Assembly: GCF_900112285.1 (NCBI RefSeq)
Contig: NZ_FOKZ01000009.1
Location: 107,567 to 171,566 of the forward strand
Source: Polaromonas sp. OV174
GTDB taxonomy: Bacteria; Pseudomonadota; Gammaproteobacteria; Burkholderiales; Burkholderiaceae_C
Direction of reading: 5' to 3'
Length of the DNA: 64,000 bases
The position numbers and the translations under genes were made by a program. Numbering within the stretch: the stretch's first letter is position 1; every line of letters begins with the position of its first letter. Below the pieces are notes generated by a model. That model was not told where the DNA came from, did not search any database, and was given only the letters and a program-made list of their open reading frames with translations. Positions 35,654 through 47,674 of the stretch are shown here, in pieces.

Positions 35654-36927
35654 CCGCAGTGATGATTTCAACCATGGTGCTGTGCTTCGCACTCACCGTG
35701 TCCGTGGCCGTGTCGATTGGCCTGGCCTCCATCCTCGGCATCCAGGCGTCGAATGCCAACATGCTGATCTCGGTCAAGGAAATGTTCTCGGCCATCAACA
35801 AGTTCCCGCTGGCCGCCATTCCCTTTTTCATTCTGGCCGGCAACCTGATGGAAACCGGCGGCATCTCGCGCCGCCTGGTCGAGTTCGCCAAAAGCATAGT
35901 GGGCGGCATACAGGGCGGCCTGCCCATGACCTGCGTGCTGACCTGCATGATTTTTGCCGCGGTCTCGGGCTCCTCGGTGGCGACCACCTTTGCCATAGGC
36001 GCCATCTTGATTCCGGCGCTGATCAAGCACGGCTACCCGACCGCCTATGCGGCGGCACTGCAGGCCACCAGCGCCGAGCTGGGCGTGATCATCCCGCCCT
36101 CGATTCCCATGATTCTGTACGGCGTCAGCGCCGAAGTCTCGATTGGCGAGCTCTTCATCGCCGGCTTCGGCCCCGGCCTGCTGATCGGCTGCGCGCTGAT
36201 GCTGTTTGTGCACCTGTACTGCCGCTGGAAGGGCTGGGGCAAGCACGACGGCGACGGCCGCCTGCCCTTTGGCAAGGCCGCTCTGCAGGCCGGCTGGGCG
36301 CTCCTGATGCCGGTGATCATTCTGGGCGGCATTTACGGCGGCATATTCACACCCACCGAAGCCTCGGCGGTGGCGGTGTTTTATGCGCTGGTCGTCGGCA
36401 TCGTGGTCTACCGCGAGATCAAGCTGCCCGACCTCTACAACATCCTGCGCAAATCGGTGCTGTCCAGCGCCGTCATCATGTTCATCATTGCCAACGCCGG
36501 CCTGTTCGCCTTCCTGATCACCCGCGCCGGCGTGCCCGACGCCATAGGCCACTGGCTGCAAGCCGTGCTGCAGTCGCCAGCGATGTTTTTACTGGGGGTC
36601 AATGCGGCGCTGTTCATCATCGGCATGTTTATTGAAACCAGCGCCGCCATCATCGTGCTGGCGCCCATACTGGCGCCGGTGGCCATGCATTTCGGCATCG
36701 ACCCGGTGCATTTCGGGCTCATCATGGTGGTCAATCTGGCGCTGGGCATGATCACCCCGCCCTTTGGCGTGAACCTGTTCGCCGCCTGCACCGTGGCCAA
36801 AATATCGCTGGACCGCATCGTCACCCACCTCATCCCCTTTGTGCTGGTGATTCTGGCCTGCCTGATGGTGGTGACCTATGTGCCGCAACTGTCGCTGGCC
36901 CTGCGCGACCTGGTGTATGTAAAGTAA
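35650..36927 (+). CDS. TRAP transporter large permease subunit (DctM type)
   Basis: 425 residues, about twelve helices. The DctM repeats contain the re-entrant loops AVSGSSVATTFAIGAILIPA and GMITPPFGVNLFAAC, and IPFFILAGNLMETGGISRRL is standard. It moves the substrate with Na+ using the periplasmic binding protein. ATG 35650 overlaps the dctQ stop. Confidence 0.94.
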   Translation: MTAVMISTMVLCFALTVSVAVSIGLASILGIQASNANMLISVKEMFSAINKFPLAAIPFFILAGNLMETGGISRRLVEFAKSIVGGIQGGLPMTCVLTCMIFAAVSGSSVATTFAIGAILIPALIKHGYPTAYAAALQATSAELGVIIPPSIPMILYGVSAEVSIGELFIAGFGPGLLIGCALMLFVHLYCRWKGWGKHDGDGRLPFGKAALQAGWALLMPVIILGGIYGGIFTPTEASAVAVFYALVVGIVVYREIKLPDLYNILRKSVLSSAVIMFIIANAGLFAFLITRAGVPDAIGHWLQAVLQSPAMFLLGVNAALFIIGMFIETSAAIIVLAPILAPVAMHFGIDPVHFGLIMVVNLALGMITPPFGVNLFAACTVAKISLDRIVTHLIPFVLVILACLMVVTYVPQLSLALRDLVYVK

Positions 36928-37007
36928 GCCTTAATACCTCAATCAAACGCCCGTCGGCAGCGCCCGTAACGGCCGGTTTCGGGCCCGGCTTCCGCTACAC
37001 TTGCGGG

Positions 37008-37222
37008 GTCAGGAGAGAGTTTTCATCGCGAAAACCGCCGAAGGCGCATGTCACACCCTTTATGGTGGACTGAACGCTCAGGCAAAAGGACTGGCAACCG
37101 CCCCAGGCGCATCGCGCCGGGGCGTTCCCTACTGGAGAGAGGCCGCTTTCAAAGCGGTCCACCGAAGGAGCAAGCCTGCATCGCCAGGTGAATCTCTCAG
37201 GTAAAGTGGACAGCAGGGGCAG
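37008..37222 (+). ncRNA. Tandem glycine riboswitch
   Basis: Two aptamers upstream of gcvT. The first (about 37008-37100) has CAGGAGAGAG, CCGAAGGCGC and CGCTCAGGCAAAAGGACTG; the second (about 37128-37222) has CTGGAGAGAGGCC, CACCGAAGGAGCAAGCC and ATCTCTCAGGTAAAGTGGAC. These match the glycine riboswitch core and the short linker is typical. Glycine binding normally turns on gcv expression. Confidence 0.95.
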
Positions 37223-37242
37223 CCCATGACCCCTGGTCATGG
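37214..37242 (+). promoter_or_regulatory. Probable expression platform of the glycine riboswitch
   Basis: CAGGGG (37214-37219), part of the 3' side of the second aptamer's closing stem, can pair with CCCCTG (37230-37235). Instead, CCATGACC (37224-37231) can pair with GGTCATGG (37235-37242). The two pairings exclude each other, and no T-run follows, so translational or antitermination-type switching is more likely than a simple terminator. Confidence 0.55.
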
Positions 37243-37271
37243 ATTCATGTTTGCCCCCATTGGAGAATGCC

Positions 37272-38426
37272 TTGTCCGACACCACTTCCGCGTCCCCCGC
37301 TTCGCTTTTCAAGACGCCGCTGCACGATTTGCATGTCGAACTCGGCGCCCGCATGGTGCCCTTTGCCGGCTATTCCATGCCGGTGCAATACCCGGCCGGC
37401 CTGATGGCCGAACACCTGCATACGCGCAGCGCCGCCGGCCTGTTTGACGTTTCCCACATGGGCCAGCTGCGCCTGGTTGGCCCTGACGCGGCCGCCGCGC
37501 TGGAGAGCCTGATTCCCGTCGATGTGATCGACCTGGCGCCGGGCAAGCAGCGCTACGGCCTGCTGCTCAATGAAGACGGCGGCATCATCGATGACTTGAT
37601 GTTTTTCAACCGTGACTACGCCAATGGTGGCGATATTTTTGTCATCGTCAACGGCGCCTGCAAGGTCGGCGACATCGCCCACATCCAGGCAAAAATCGGC
37701 ACTCGCTGCGAAGTCATCCCCATGCCGGACATGGCGTTGCTGGCGCTGCAGGGGCCGCAGGCCGTGACGGCGCTGCAGCGTCTGGCGCCAGGCGTGGAAA
37801 AACTGGTATTCATGAGCGGCGGCCGCTTCACGGTGGCCGGCTGCGACTGTTTCCTCACGCGCAGCGGCTACACCGGCGAAGACGGTTTCGAGATTTCCGT
37901 GCCGGCCTCACAGGCCGACACCCTGGCCAGAGCCCTGCTGGCCCAGCCCGAAGTGAAACCCATAGGCCTGGGCGCGCGCAACTCGCTGCGCCTGGAAGCC
38001 GGCCTGTGCCTTTACGGCAATGACATAGACACCAGCACCACGCCAATAGAAGCTGGCCTCAACTGGGCCATCCAGAAGGTGCGCCGCACTGGCGGCGCGC
38101 GCGCCGGCGGTTTTCCTGGTGCAGACAAAATCCTGACCCAGCTGAGCGACCCGGCCCAGCTGAGCCGCAAACGCGTGGGCCTGATAGCGCTTGAGCGGGT
38201 TCCGGTGCGCGAGCACACAGAATTGCAAAGCCTGGACGGCACCGTCATCGGCGAAGTCAGCAGCGGCCTGTTGGGCCCCAGCATCAACCAGCCGGTGGCC
38301 ATGGGCTATGTCAGCCCCGAGTTCGCCGCCATAGGCACTCGCGTCAATGCCATGGTGCGCGGCAAGGCCGTGACCATGGAAGTCGCTGCCATGCCTTTCG
38401 TGCCCACCCGCTACTACCGTGGTTGA
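37272..38426 (+). CDS. gcvT: Glycine cleavage system T protein (aminomethyltransferase)
   Basis: 384 residues from a TTG start at 37272 (GGAG six bases before); an ATG at 37239 is inside the switch hairpin and would add 11 residues of no family likeness. Motifs: PLHDLHVELGARMVPFAGYS, FDVSHMGQ, RSGYTGEDGFEIS, GLGARNSLRLEAGLCLYGND, and the C-terminal MGYV plus TRYYRG. It releases ammonia from the H-protein-bound aminomethyl group and makes methylene-tetrahydrofolate. Confidence 0.95.
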   Translation: MSDTTSASPASLFKTPLHDLHVELGARMVPFAGYSMPVQYPAGLMAEHLHTRSAAGLFDVSHMGQLRLVGPDAAAALESLIPVDVIDLAPGKQRYGLLLNEDGGIIDDLMFFNRDYANGGDIFVIVNGACKVGDIAHIQAKIGTRCEVIPMPDMALLALQGPQAVTALQRLAPGVEKLVFMSGGRFTVAGCDCFLTRSGYTGEDGFEISVPASQADTLARALLAQPEVKPIGLGARNSLRLEAGLCLYGNDIDTSTTPIEAGLNWAIQKVRRTGGARAGGFPGADKILTQLSDPAQLSRKRVGLIALERVPVREHTELQSLDGTVIGEVSSGLLGPSINQPVAMGYVSPEFAAIGTRVNAMVRGKAVTMEVAAMPFVPTRYYRG

Positions 38427-38490
38427 ACACCGCGGCTGATTTTTTTCCTGCTACTTGAAGCAACGCTTTACCAAAACTCTGGAGATTTTC

Positions 38491-38862
38491 ATGACGATCA
38501 AATACACCGAAGACCACGAATGGCTCAAGATTGAAGGTGACATCGCCACCGTAGGCATCACCGTGCATGCGCAAGACGCGCTGGGCGATGTAGTGTTTGT
38601 CGACCTGCCCGCCGTCGGCGCCCTGTTCGCGCAAAAAGAAGTGGCCGGCGTGGTGGAGTCCGTCAAGGCTGCGGCCGACGTCTACATGCCGGTCGGCGGC
38701 GAAGTCATCGAAGTCAACGACGCCCTGCGCGACGACCCCTCTTTGGCCAATAGCGACCCCTTGGGCGCCGGCTGGTTCTTCAAGGTCAAGCTGTCGGATC
38801 CGTCGCAGCTCGATGCGCTGATGGACGAAACCAGCTACACCAAGTTCTCCGCCGCCGCTTAA
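38491..38862 (+). CDS. gcvH: Glycine cleavage system H protein
   Basis: 123 residues. The lipoylated lysine is Lys59 in [16 protein letters not shown]; the [12 protein letters not shown] start is conserved. H carries the aminomethyl group between P, T and L proteins. GGAG lies seven bases before the ATG. The gcvTHP order with no gcvL implies dihydrolipoamide dehydrogenase comes from elsewhere. Confidence 0.97.
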   Translation: MTIKYTEDHEWLKIEGDIATVGITVHAQDALGDVVFVDLPAVGALFAQKEVAGVVESVKAAADVYMPVGGEVIEVNDALRDDPSLANSDPLGAGWFFKVKLSDPSQLDALMDETSYTKFSAAA

Positions 38863-38943
38863 AAAGAATGCCCCTGCTTGGGGCGGCTCGGTGCTACGCG
38901 CGCCGGCCAGTGAACACCTATTCCTTCCTTCTTTAGGACTCGT

Positions 38944-41844
<2,901 letters not shown>

Positions 41845-41891
41845 GCGCCCTGCCCCGTTCGGGGCAACGCTGACGCAGCCTACTGGCGCGC

Positions 41892-42647
41892 ATGGACTCG
41901 CAAACCGTCCTGATTCTGGCCGGCGCCATCGTGGCCGGTTTCGTACAGGGGCTGTCTGGCTTTGGCTTTGGTCTGGTGGCCATGTCCTTCTGGGCCTGGA
42001 CGCTGGCGCCCCAGCTGGCCGCCGCCATGGTGGTGACGGGCGCGCTGTGCGGCCAGCTGGTGGCGGCCGTGGCCGTGCGGCGCCGCTTTGAGCTGCGCGA
42101 CCTGGCGCCTTTCCTGGCCGGCGGCCTGCTCGGCATTCCCATAGGCCTGCTGATCCTGCCCCTGCTGGACGTGCAGCTGTTCAAGGCCGGTCTGGGCCTG
42201 CTTTTGCTGTTCTGGTGCCCGGCCATGCTGATGAGCCAGCGCCTGCCCCGCATCACGGCGGGTGGCCGGCTTGGCGACGGCCTGGCCGGCGGACTGGGCG
42301 GCGTGATGGGCGCCATGGGCGGTTTTTCGGGCGTGCTGCCCACGCTCTGGTGCTCCTTGCGGGGCTATAAAAAAGACACCCAGCGCGCCATCATCCAGAA
42401 CTTCAACCTGGCCATTCTCAGCGTCACCTGGCTGAGCTACGTCGCCACCGGCGTGGTGAGCTTCGCCACGCTGCCCATGCTTGCCCTGGTCATTCCGGCC
42501 ATGCTGATTCCCACGCTGATCGGTGCCCGGGTCTACATAGGCATCAGCGAAGCCACCTTCCGCCAGATCACGCTGGGCCTGCTGACGGCCTCCGGCCTGG
42601 CCATGCTGCTGTCGGCGCTGCGCCATGGTCTGGCTGGCGCCGGCTGA
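41892..42647 (+). CDS. TSUP (TauE/SafE)-family permease
   Basis: 251 residues, seven to eight membrane helices. The TSUP start AGAIVAGFVQGLSGFGFGLV and the repeat start AGGLGGVMGAMGGFSGVLPT are typical. The family moves sulfonates, sulfite or other organosulfur or short carboxylates. The gene starts 47 bases after gcvP and may be transcribed with it; no sulfur genes adjoin, so the substrate is open. Confidence 0.88.
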   Translation: MDSQTVLILAGAIVAGFVQGLSGFGFGLVAMSFWAWTLAPQLAAAMVVTGALCGQLVAAVAVRRRFELRDLAPFLAGGLLGIPIGLLILPLLDVQLFKAGLGLLLLFWCPAMLMSQRLPRITAGGRLGDGLAGGLGGVMGAMGGFSGVLPTLWCSLRGYKKDTQRAIIQNFNLAILSVTWLSYVATGVVSFATLPMLALVIPAMLIPTLIGARVYIGISEATFRQITLGLLTASGLAMLLSALRHGLAGAG

Positions 42648-42740
42648 GACCATGCCCGCCGTGGATAATTCCGCTGTACCGCCGCCTGTGCGCGTCGCCG
42701 GTGCCTATCAATCACTTTGCAACTCTTCCGAATGGATGCC

Positions 42741-43142
42741 ATGAAAGCCTTTCTTGCCCTGACCGCCGCCCTGACCCTGGCCGGCCATGCCTACGCCGCC
42801 GCTCCGGCCGAAACCCTGCCCTCGGGCGTGAAGATTGTCCACACCGTTGACGGCAGCGGCGCGCAGCCCAAGGCCTCAGACACGGTGAAGGTGCACTACC
42901 GCGGCACCCTGGCCGACGGCAAGGAATTTGACAGTTCCTACAAGCGCGGCACGCCCGCCAGCTTTCCGCTGAATCGCGTGGTGCCTTGCTGGACCGAAGG
43001 CATGCAGAAAATCAAGGTGGGCGGCAAGGCCACGCTGACCTGCCCACCGGCCACCGCCTACGGTGACCGCGGCGCCGGCGGCGTGGTGCCGCCCAATGCC
43101 ACGCTGACCTTCGAGGTCGAACTGCTGGCCATCGAAAAATAA
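42741..43142 (+). CDS. FKBP-type peptidyl-prolyl isomerase, exported
   Basis: 133 residues with a signal peptide (AFLALTAALTLAGHAYAAAP). FKBP core: DTVKVHYRGTLADGKEFDSS, FPLNRVVPCWTEGMQKIKVG, GGVVPPNATLTFEVELLAI. It speeds proline cis-trans isomerisation in periplasmic proteins. The CW of VVPCWTEG replaces the more common GW, as in several FkpA-like proteins. Stands alone between the permease and the hydrolase. Confidence 0.93.
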   Translation: MKAFLALTAALTLAGHAYAAAPAETLPSGVKIVHTVDGSGAQPKASDTVKVHYRGTLADGKEFDSSYKRGTPASFPLNRVVPCWTEGMQKIKVGGKATLTCPPATAYGDRGAGGVVPPNATLTFEVELLAIEK

Positions 43143-43187
43143 GCTGCGCCCAATGAACCGGGCAGGCCGGGCCAGCGCACTGCCCGG

Positions 43188-44063
43188 CTAGCGCGGCCGG
43201 TCCAGCACGGCCAGCAGCGCCTCATTAAAGGCCTGGGCCTGCTCAAACTGCACCCAGTGCCCGGCCTCCTCGATAAACGCCAGGCCCCGGAAATCTCCGG
43301 CTTGCCGCAGGGCCGTTTCCAGCGCGGCCAATTTCCCCAGGTAAAGCGCATCTTCCCTGCCGTAAATCGCGTGCATCGGACAGCGCAGCTGCGCCAGCGA
43401 ACGCAGCAGCGCATCGGTGCGCGACAGGCGCCGCCCCGTCATGCGGTCGCGCACCACATTGGCCACATGCAGGCGCAAGGTGGCCTCGCTAATGGCCTCG
43501 GACCGGTACAGCATCAGCGCCGCCAGATTGCCACGGTGCACCGCATCGCGCTCAGCAGCATCGGGCAGATGGCGCCAGGCGCGCAGACTGATCACCGGCT
43601 GCGGCGTGATGCCCAGCCCGGGTGCGCCAACCAGCATCAGGCGGGCGACCCGGGCCGGGAAACGCTCGGCCAGAAAGCCGGCCACCATGCCGCCAAAGGA
43701 AAAGCCGACCAGCTCGCAGGCGCTATCACCCAGCAGGATTTGCAGCCCCTGCTCCAGCGGCTCGGGCAAGGCATCGGCGTCGCCGCCCCGGGGTGGCATC
43801 GCCGAGTCACCGGAGCCCGGCAGATCGGGCACCAGCACCCGGCGCCCCGAGGCCAGCAGCGCAGCGATATTGCGCAGCCAGTGCGTCCAGCTGCCGCTGC
43901 CGCCGTGCAGCAGCACCACAGGCATAGTGCCGGACGGGCTGCTTTCGGGCCCCCAGAGATGCCAGACCAGCGAGCCCTCACCGCTGGGGGTTTCTCGGCG
44001 GGTGGCGCTTTGCAAAAGAAGCCTTGCCTCATCGGGCAGGGCAGGGTTTTCTGAAAATGTCAT
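43188..44063 (-). CDS. Alpha/beta-hydrolase
   Basis: 291 residues. Oxyanion loop VVLLHGGSGSWTHW, nucleophile elbow LVGFSFGGMVAG (Ser), and a late His in EEAGHWVQFEQAQ; the acid is likely Asp in IYGREDALY. Family spans esterases, dehalogenases and carbon-carbon hydrolases of aromatic paths; no substrate is implied. Ends convergently with the FKBP gene. Confidence 0.85.
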   Translation of the reverse strand: MTFSENPALPDEARLLLQSATRRETPSGEGSLVWHLWGPESSPSGTMPVVLLHGGSGSWTHWLRNIAALLASGRRVLVPDLPGSGDSAMPPRGGDADALPEPLEQGLQILLGDSACELVGFSFGGMVAGFLAERFPARVARLMLVGAPGLGITPQPVISLRAWRHLPDAAERDAVHRGNLAALMLYRSEAISEATLRLHVANVVRDRMTGRRLSRTDALLRSLAQLRCPMHAIYGREDALYLGKLAALETALRQAGDFRGLAFIEEAGHWVQFEQAQAFNEALLAVLDRPR

Positions 44064-44123
44064 GCGACGTTTATACCTTCCCGTATTCCCGCCTGCCCCC
44101 TTCAGGACTGCGAAGGCCTGAAG

Positions 44124-44177
44124 ACTACTATTTTAATAGCTGTACCCGCCCGTCAATCAAGGGCTGGAGGCCGATTT
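44124..44177 (+). repeat. Dispersed repeat, intergenic copy
   Basis: ACTACTATTTTAATAGCTG, then CCCGCCCGTCAATCAAGGGCT, then GGAGGCCGATTT. It lies between the two leftward hydrolase genes. Confidence 0.88.
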
Positions 44178-44219
44178 CATTGAGGACATTCGAGCAAAAA
44201 GCCCGCCAGGCGCAGCCAG

Positions 44220-44882
44220 TCAATCCTGCGGCTGGCTCAGCGCCTGCAGCCACTGCATGGCCTGCGCCAGCTCGTCGCGGGTGATTTCGTGGGCGTTGTG
44301 AAACTCGCTGTAGCGCAGCGTGATAGGCAGCTCCTGCACGGCACTGCGAATGGCGTGCGCATGGGCCAGCGGAATCACCGCGTCCACCGTGCCATGGCTG
44401 ACCCACAAGTGCTTGCCCTGCAGCGCGGCGGCGGGCGCAATCAGTGGCAGCACCTGCTCCAGCAGGCGGCTGTGCATGACCATGGTGGCCTGCAGCAGCG
44501 CCGGCTGGGTCAGCAGCAAGGAAAGCGACATGATGCCGCCCTGGCTGAAGCCGCCGACCACCACGCGCTCGGCCGGAACGCCCAGTTGCTGCGCCGCCGC
44601 CGCGACCACCTGGGCGACCTGCGTGCGGCTGGCGACCTCCTGCGCCTCGTTGATGACGCGCCCGGCCGCCGTGACGGAGAACTGGAACCAGGCGTAAGCG
44701 CCTGGCCCCATGACATTGGGCGCGCGCAGGCTGAGCACGTGAAAATGCGCCGGCACATGGGCTGCTAGGCCAAACAAGTCCTGCTCGTTGCTGCCCACGC
44801 CGTGCATCAGCACCAGCAGCCAGGGTTGGGTGACGGCGGGGTCGGCCGGGCGGTGCAGATGGCTCAGGGAAAGATTCAGCAT
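44220..44882 (-). CDS. Phospholipase/carboxylesterase-family hydrolase
   Basis: 220 residues. HGVGSNEQDLFGLA at the oxyanion site, Ser in VVVGGFSQGGIMSL, Asp in SHGTVDAVIPLAHA and His in YSEFHNAHEITRDEL complete the triad of the YpfH/carboxylesterase group. It hydrolyses short acyl esters. Same strand as the DODA-type dioxygenase gene 55 bases upstream; an aromatic-degradation link is possible. Confidence 0.9.
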   Translation of the reverse strand: MLNLSLSHLHRPADPAVTQPWLLVLMHGVGSNEQDLFGLAAHVPAHFHVLSLRAPNVMGPGAYAWFQFSVTAAGRVINEAQEVASRTQVAQVVAAAAQQLGVPAERVVVGGFSQGGIMSLSLLLTQPALLQATMVMHSRLLEQVLPLIAPAAALQGKHLWVSHGTVDAVIPLAHAHAIRSAVQELPITLRYSEFHNAHEITRDELAQAMQWLQALSQPQD

Positions 44883-44936
44883 GGTGGTTTCTCGCGGTCT
44901 GGAAATGAAGTCAGGGAAGGAATCTAGTGGCCGGCT

Positions 44937-45737
44937 TCAGGCAGCCGCCGACAAGGCAAAGGTGTCCATGGACAAAATGCCGTACATCACCTCACGGCTA
45001 AGGTAGTCCGGCCTGGCCTGCTCGTCGGCCGCGCCCAAGGCAAAAAACAGCGGCAGGAAATGGTCCTCGCTAGGGTGGGCACGGCTGGCGGATGGCGCCA
45101 GCGCCCGGTAGTTGAACAAGGCCTGCATATCGCCGCGCGTCACGGCGTCCTCCACCCAGCGGCTGAAGGCCAGCACATAGGGTGCGGGCTCGCGCGCACC
45201 GCCGAAAAACTCCGATAGGTTGTGCGTCATGCTGCCCGAACCTATCAGCAACACGCCGCTGTCGCGCAGGCTGCGCAAGGCCCGGCCCAGGGCAAAGACC
45301 TCGGCCGGCCCCCAGCGCAGCGGCAGCGCCACTTGCACCACCGGCACGTCGGCCTGGGGGAAGAGATGCATCAGCGGCACCCAGGCGCCATGGTCAAAGG
45401 GCCGGCCGGCGTCGGCTTGGGCCTCTACGCCGACGCTGGCCAGCAGGCCAATCACTTCCTGCGCCAGCGCGGGATGGCCGGCGGCCGGGTATTGCAGTTC
45501 GTACAGCGGCTGCGGAAAGCCGCCGAAATCGTGCCAGGTCTGCGGTGCCGCTGTGCTCATGACGGCGGGCGCGCGCGCCATCCAGTGCGGCGACATGATG
45601 ACCACGCCGCGCAGCGTATTGGCCTGGGTCAGTTGCTGGCCCCAGCGCGTCAGCGCCGGGCCGGTGTCACCGGGCTCCAGGGCAAACAGCGGTGCACCGT
45701 GGGAAATGAAGAGGGAGGGAAGTCGCTTGGCAGTCAT
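44937..45737 (-). CDS. DODA-type extradiol aromatic-ring dioxygenase family protein
   Basis: 266 residues, class III extradiol (LigB-like) fold. Metal ligands are visible: His in LFISHGAPLFAL, His in MSPHWMARAP, and the later DHGAWVPLMHLFPQAD and GSGSMTHNLSEFF. E. coli YgiD, a relative, cleaves L-DOPA. Divergent from a LysR regulator. Substrate unproven. Confidence 0.9.
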   Translation of the reverse strand: MTAKRLPSLFISHGAPLFALEPGDTGPALTRWGQQLTQANTLRGVVIMSPHWMARAPAVMSTAAPQTWHDFGGFPQPLYELQYPAAGHPALAQEVIGLLASVGVEAQADAGRPFDHGAWVPLMHLFPQADVPVVQVALPLRWGPAEVFALGRALRSLRDSGVLLIGSGSMTHNLSEFFGGAREPAPYVLAFSRWVEDAVTRGDMQALFNYRALAPSASRAHPSEDHFLPLFFALGAADEQARPDYLSREVMYGILSMDTFALSAAA

Positions 45738-45765
45738 GAGAAGTCATCCTTTCCTCAAACTATAG

Positions 45766-45786
45766 TTATCTATGAATCAGAGATAA
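45766..45786. promoter_or_regulatory. Candidate LysR-type operator
   Basis: TTATCT and AGATAA flank a nine-base centre in the divergent dioxygenase-LysR gap, an imperfect fit to T-N11-A spacing. The gap is very A/T-rich. Confidence 0.45.
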
Positions 45787-45852
45787 ATAACGAAACTATT
45801 GATTTATTGTTTTTAAATTATTGACAATCAAACTTTGCCGTCAGGATTCGCC

Positions 45853-46758
45853 ATGGACCAACTCCGCCAGATCCAAGCCTTTACCGCCGTGGTGCAGAGC
45901 GGCAGCTTCGTCAAGGCGGCCGACCGCCTGGGCACGTCCAAGGCGGTGGTATCGCGCCTGCTGCAGGAGCTGGAAACCCAACTCGGCACGCGGCTGCTGA
46001 ACCGCACCACGCGGCGGCTGTCGCTGACGGACTCTGGCCGCGACTACTTCGAGCGCTGCCGGCAAATCCTGGACGACCTGGCCGAGGCCAATGCGGCGGC
46101 CAGCGCCACCAGCACCCAGCCGGCGGGGCGGCTGAAGATCAACGCGCCGCTGACCTTTGGCAATCTGCACCTGGCGCCGCTGTGGGGCGAGTTTCTCAAG
46201 GTCTACCCGCTGGTCGAGCTGGACCTGACGCTGTCGGACCGGGTGGTCGATCTGGTCGAGGAAGGCTTTGATCTGGCCATACGCATCAGCGCCGCCGCCA
46301 GCCTGCCCAGCTCCAGCCTGGTGGCCAGGCCGCTAAGCAGCGACCGGGCCATTCTATGCGCCTCACCGGCCTACCTGCAGCGCGCCCGGCCGATTGAACG
46401 GCTGGCAGATCTGGCCGAGCACAGCGTGATGGCCTATACCTATTGGTCGGGCGGCGATGTCTGGAGCTTCGACGGCCCGCAGGGCCGGGAATCCGTCACC
46501 ACCCACCCGCGCCTGCGCGCCAACAGCGGCGATACCTGCCGGGCGGCGGCGCTGGCCGACCAGGGCATCGTGCTGCAGCCGGGTTTTCTGGTCGGGCCCG
46601 ACCTGAAGGCCGGCCGGCTGCAGGAAATCCTGCCGCTGCACCGCGGGCCGGCACTGACGATTCAGGCCGTCTACCCGAGTCGCAAGCACCTGTCGGGCAA
46701 GGTCAGGGTCATGGTCGATTTTCTGGCCCAGGCCTTCAAACAGCCCGGCTGGCTGTAA
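45853..46758 (+). CDS. LysR-family transcriptional regulator
   Basis: 301 residues from ATG 45853, with AGGA before it. Winged helix: MDQLRQIQAFTAVVQSGSFV, AADRLGTSKAVVSRLLQELE, TRRLSLTDSGRDYFERC; then a substrate domain (GRLKINAPLTFGNLHLAPLW). It resembles the CrgA/YafC subgroup. Divergent from the DODA-type dioxygenase, its likely target. Confidence 0.93.
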   Translation: MDQLRQIQAFTAVVQSGSFVKAADRLGTSKAVVSRLLQELETQLGTRLLNRTTRRLSLTDSGRDYFERCRQILDDLAEANAAASATSTQPAGRLKINAPLTFGNLHLAPLWGEFLKVYPLVELDLTLSDRVVDLVEEGFDLAIRISAAASLPSSSLVARPLSSDRAILCASPAYLQRARPIERLADLAEHSVMAYTYWSGGDVWSFDGPQGRESVTTHPRLRANSGDTCRAAALADQGIVLQPGFLVGPDLKAGRLQEILPLHRGPALTIQAVYPSRKHLSGKVRVMVDFLAQAFKQPGWL

Positions 46759-46782
46759 GCGCCGGCGCCGGACGCCGGCCAT

Positions 46783-47187
46783 TCACTCCACCTTGCCGCG
46801 CAAAGCCTTGGTTTGCGAGCGCTGGCTCTTGCTTTGCAGGCGGCGCTGCTTGGAGCCATAGGTCGGCTTGGTGGCGCGCCGCGCTTTGGGCGGATTGGAC
46901 ACGCTGTCCACCACCTCCTGCAGCCGCGCCAAGGCATCAGCGCGGTTCATTTCCTGGGTGCGGTGCTGCTGCGCCTTCAGCACCAGCACGCCTTCCTGGG
47001 TGATGCGGCTGTCATTGAGCGCCAGCAACCGTTCCTTGATGGCCTCGGGCAGCGAAGAGGCCGGTATGTCAAAGCGCAAATGCACGGCGCTGGACACCTT
47101 GTTGACATTTTGCCCGCCCGCGCCCTGCGCCCGGATAGCGCTCAATTCCACCTCGCCCTCATCCACCAAAAACTTCAGGTCTGCCAT
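46783..47187 (-). CDS. arfB: Alternative ribosome-rescue factor ArfB (YaeJ)
   Basis: 134 residues. The GGQ loop RAQGAGGQNVNKVSSAVHLR resembles release factors, but there is no codon-recognition domain, and a basic tail (RLQSKSQRSQTKALRGK) enters the mRNA channel of stalled ribosomes. It hydrolyses peptidyl-tRNA on non-stop complexes. Convergent with the LysR gene and on the same strand as aroQ. Confidence 0.95.
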   Translation of the reverse strand: MADLKFLVDEGEVELSAIRAQGAGGQNVNKVSSAVHLRFDIPASSLPEAIKERLLALNDSRITQEGVLVLKAQQHRTQEMNRADALARLQEVVDSVSNPPKARRATKPTYGSKQRRLQSKSQRSQTKALRGKVE

Positions 47188-47224
47188 AGCTCAGGGCCGC
47201 AAAGCGTGCATCAGGCCGCCCCGC

Positions 47225-47674
47225 CTATTCGGCCAGCGCGAGCAGGCCGGCGATCGCCAGGGCATAACCCTTGACGCCAAAACCGGCCATCACCGCCTTG
47301 GCGACGGGTGAGATATAGGAGTGATGACGAAACACCTCGCGCGCATGCACGTTGCTGATGTGCAGCTCGATCAGCGTCACGCCCGCGCCCTTGATGGCGT
47401 CATGCAAAGCCACGCTAGTATGGGTGTAGGCGCCGGCGTTGAGCACCACGCCGACCAAGCTACCCGCAGCCTGGGCGCGCCCGGCTTCCTGGATCGCGTC
47501 TATCAGCACGCCCTCATGGTTGCTCTGGCGAAAGTCGAGTTTGACGCCCTGCGCGGCGCAAGCCTGGGCGCACAGCACCTCCACATCGGCCAGCGTCTGC
47601 GAGCCGTACACGGCGGGTTCGCGCGTGCCCAGCAAGTTGAGGTTGGGGCCATTGAGGACCAGCACTGTTTTCAT
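47225..47674 (-). CDS. aroQ: Type II 3-dehydroquinate dehydratase
   Basis: 149 residues. Start VLNGPNLNLLGTREPAVYGS carries the catalytic Arg and Tyr; FRQSNHEGVLIDAIQEA and the ELHISNVHAREVFRHHSYIS block give the catalytic His. It converts 3-dehydroquinate to 3-dehydroshikimate. Its neighbour on the same strand is a shikimate-dehydrogenase-like gene and then a TRAP carrier, suggesting a catabolic (quinate/shikimate) as well as biosynthetic role. Confidence 0.96.
   Translation of the reverse strand: MKTVLVLNGPNLNLLGTREPAVYGSQTLADVEVLCAQACAAQGVKLDFRQSNHEGVLIDAIQEAGRAQAAGSLVGVVLNAGAYTHTSVALHDAIKGAGVTLIELHISNVHAREVFRHHSYISPVAKAVMAGFGVKGYALAIAGLLALAE

Noticed and set aside
41851..41866. Hairpin TGCCCCG/CGGGGCA after gcvP as a terminator
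   Set aside because: No T-run follows on either strand, and the next gene is only 26 bases away; read-through is more likely.
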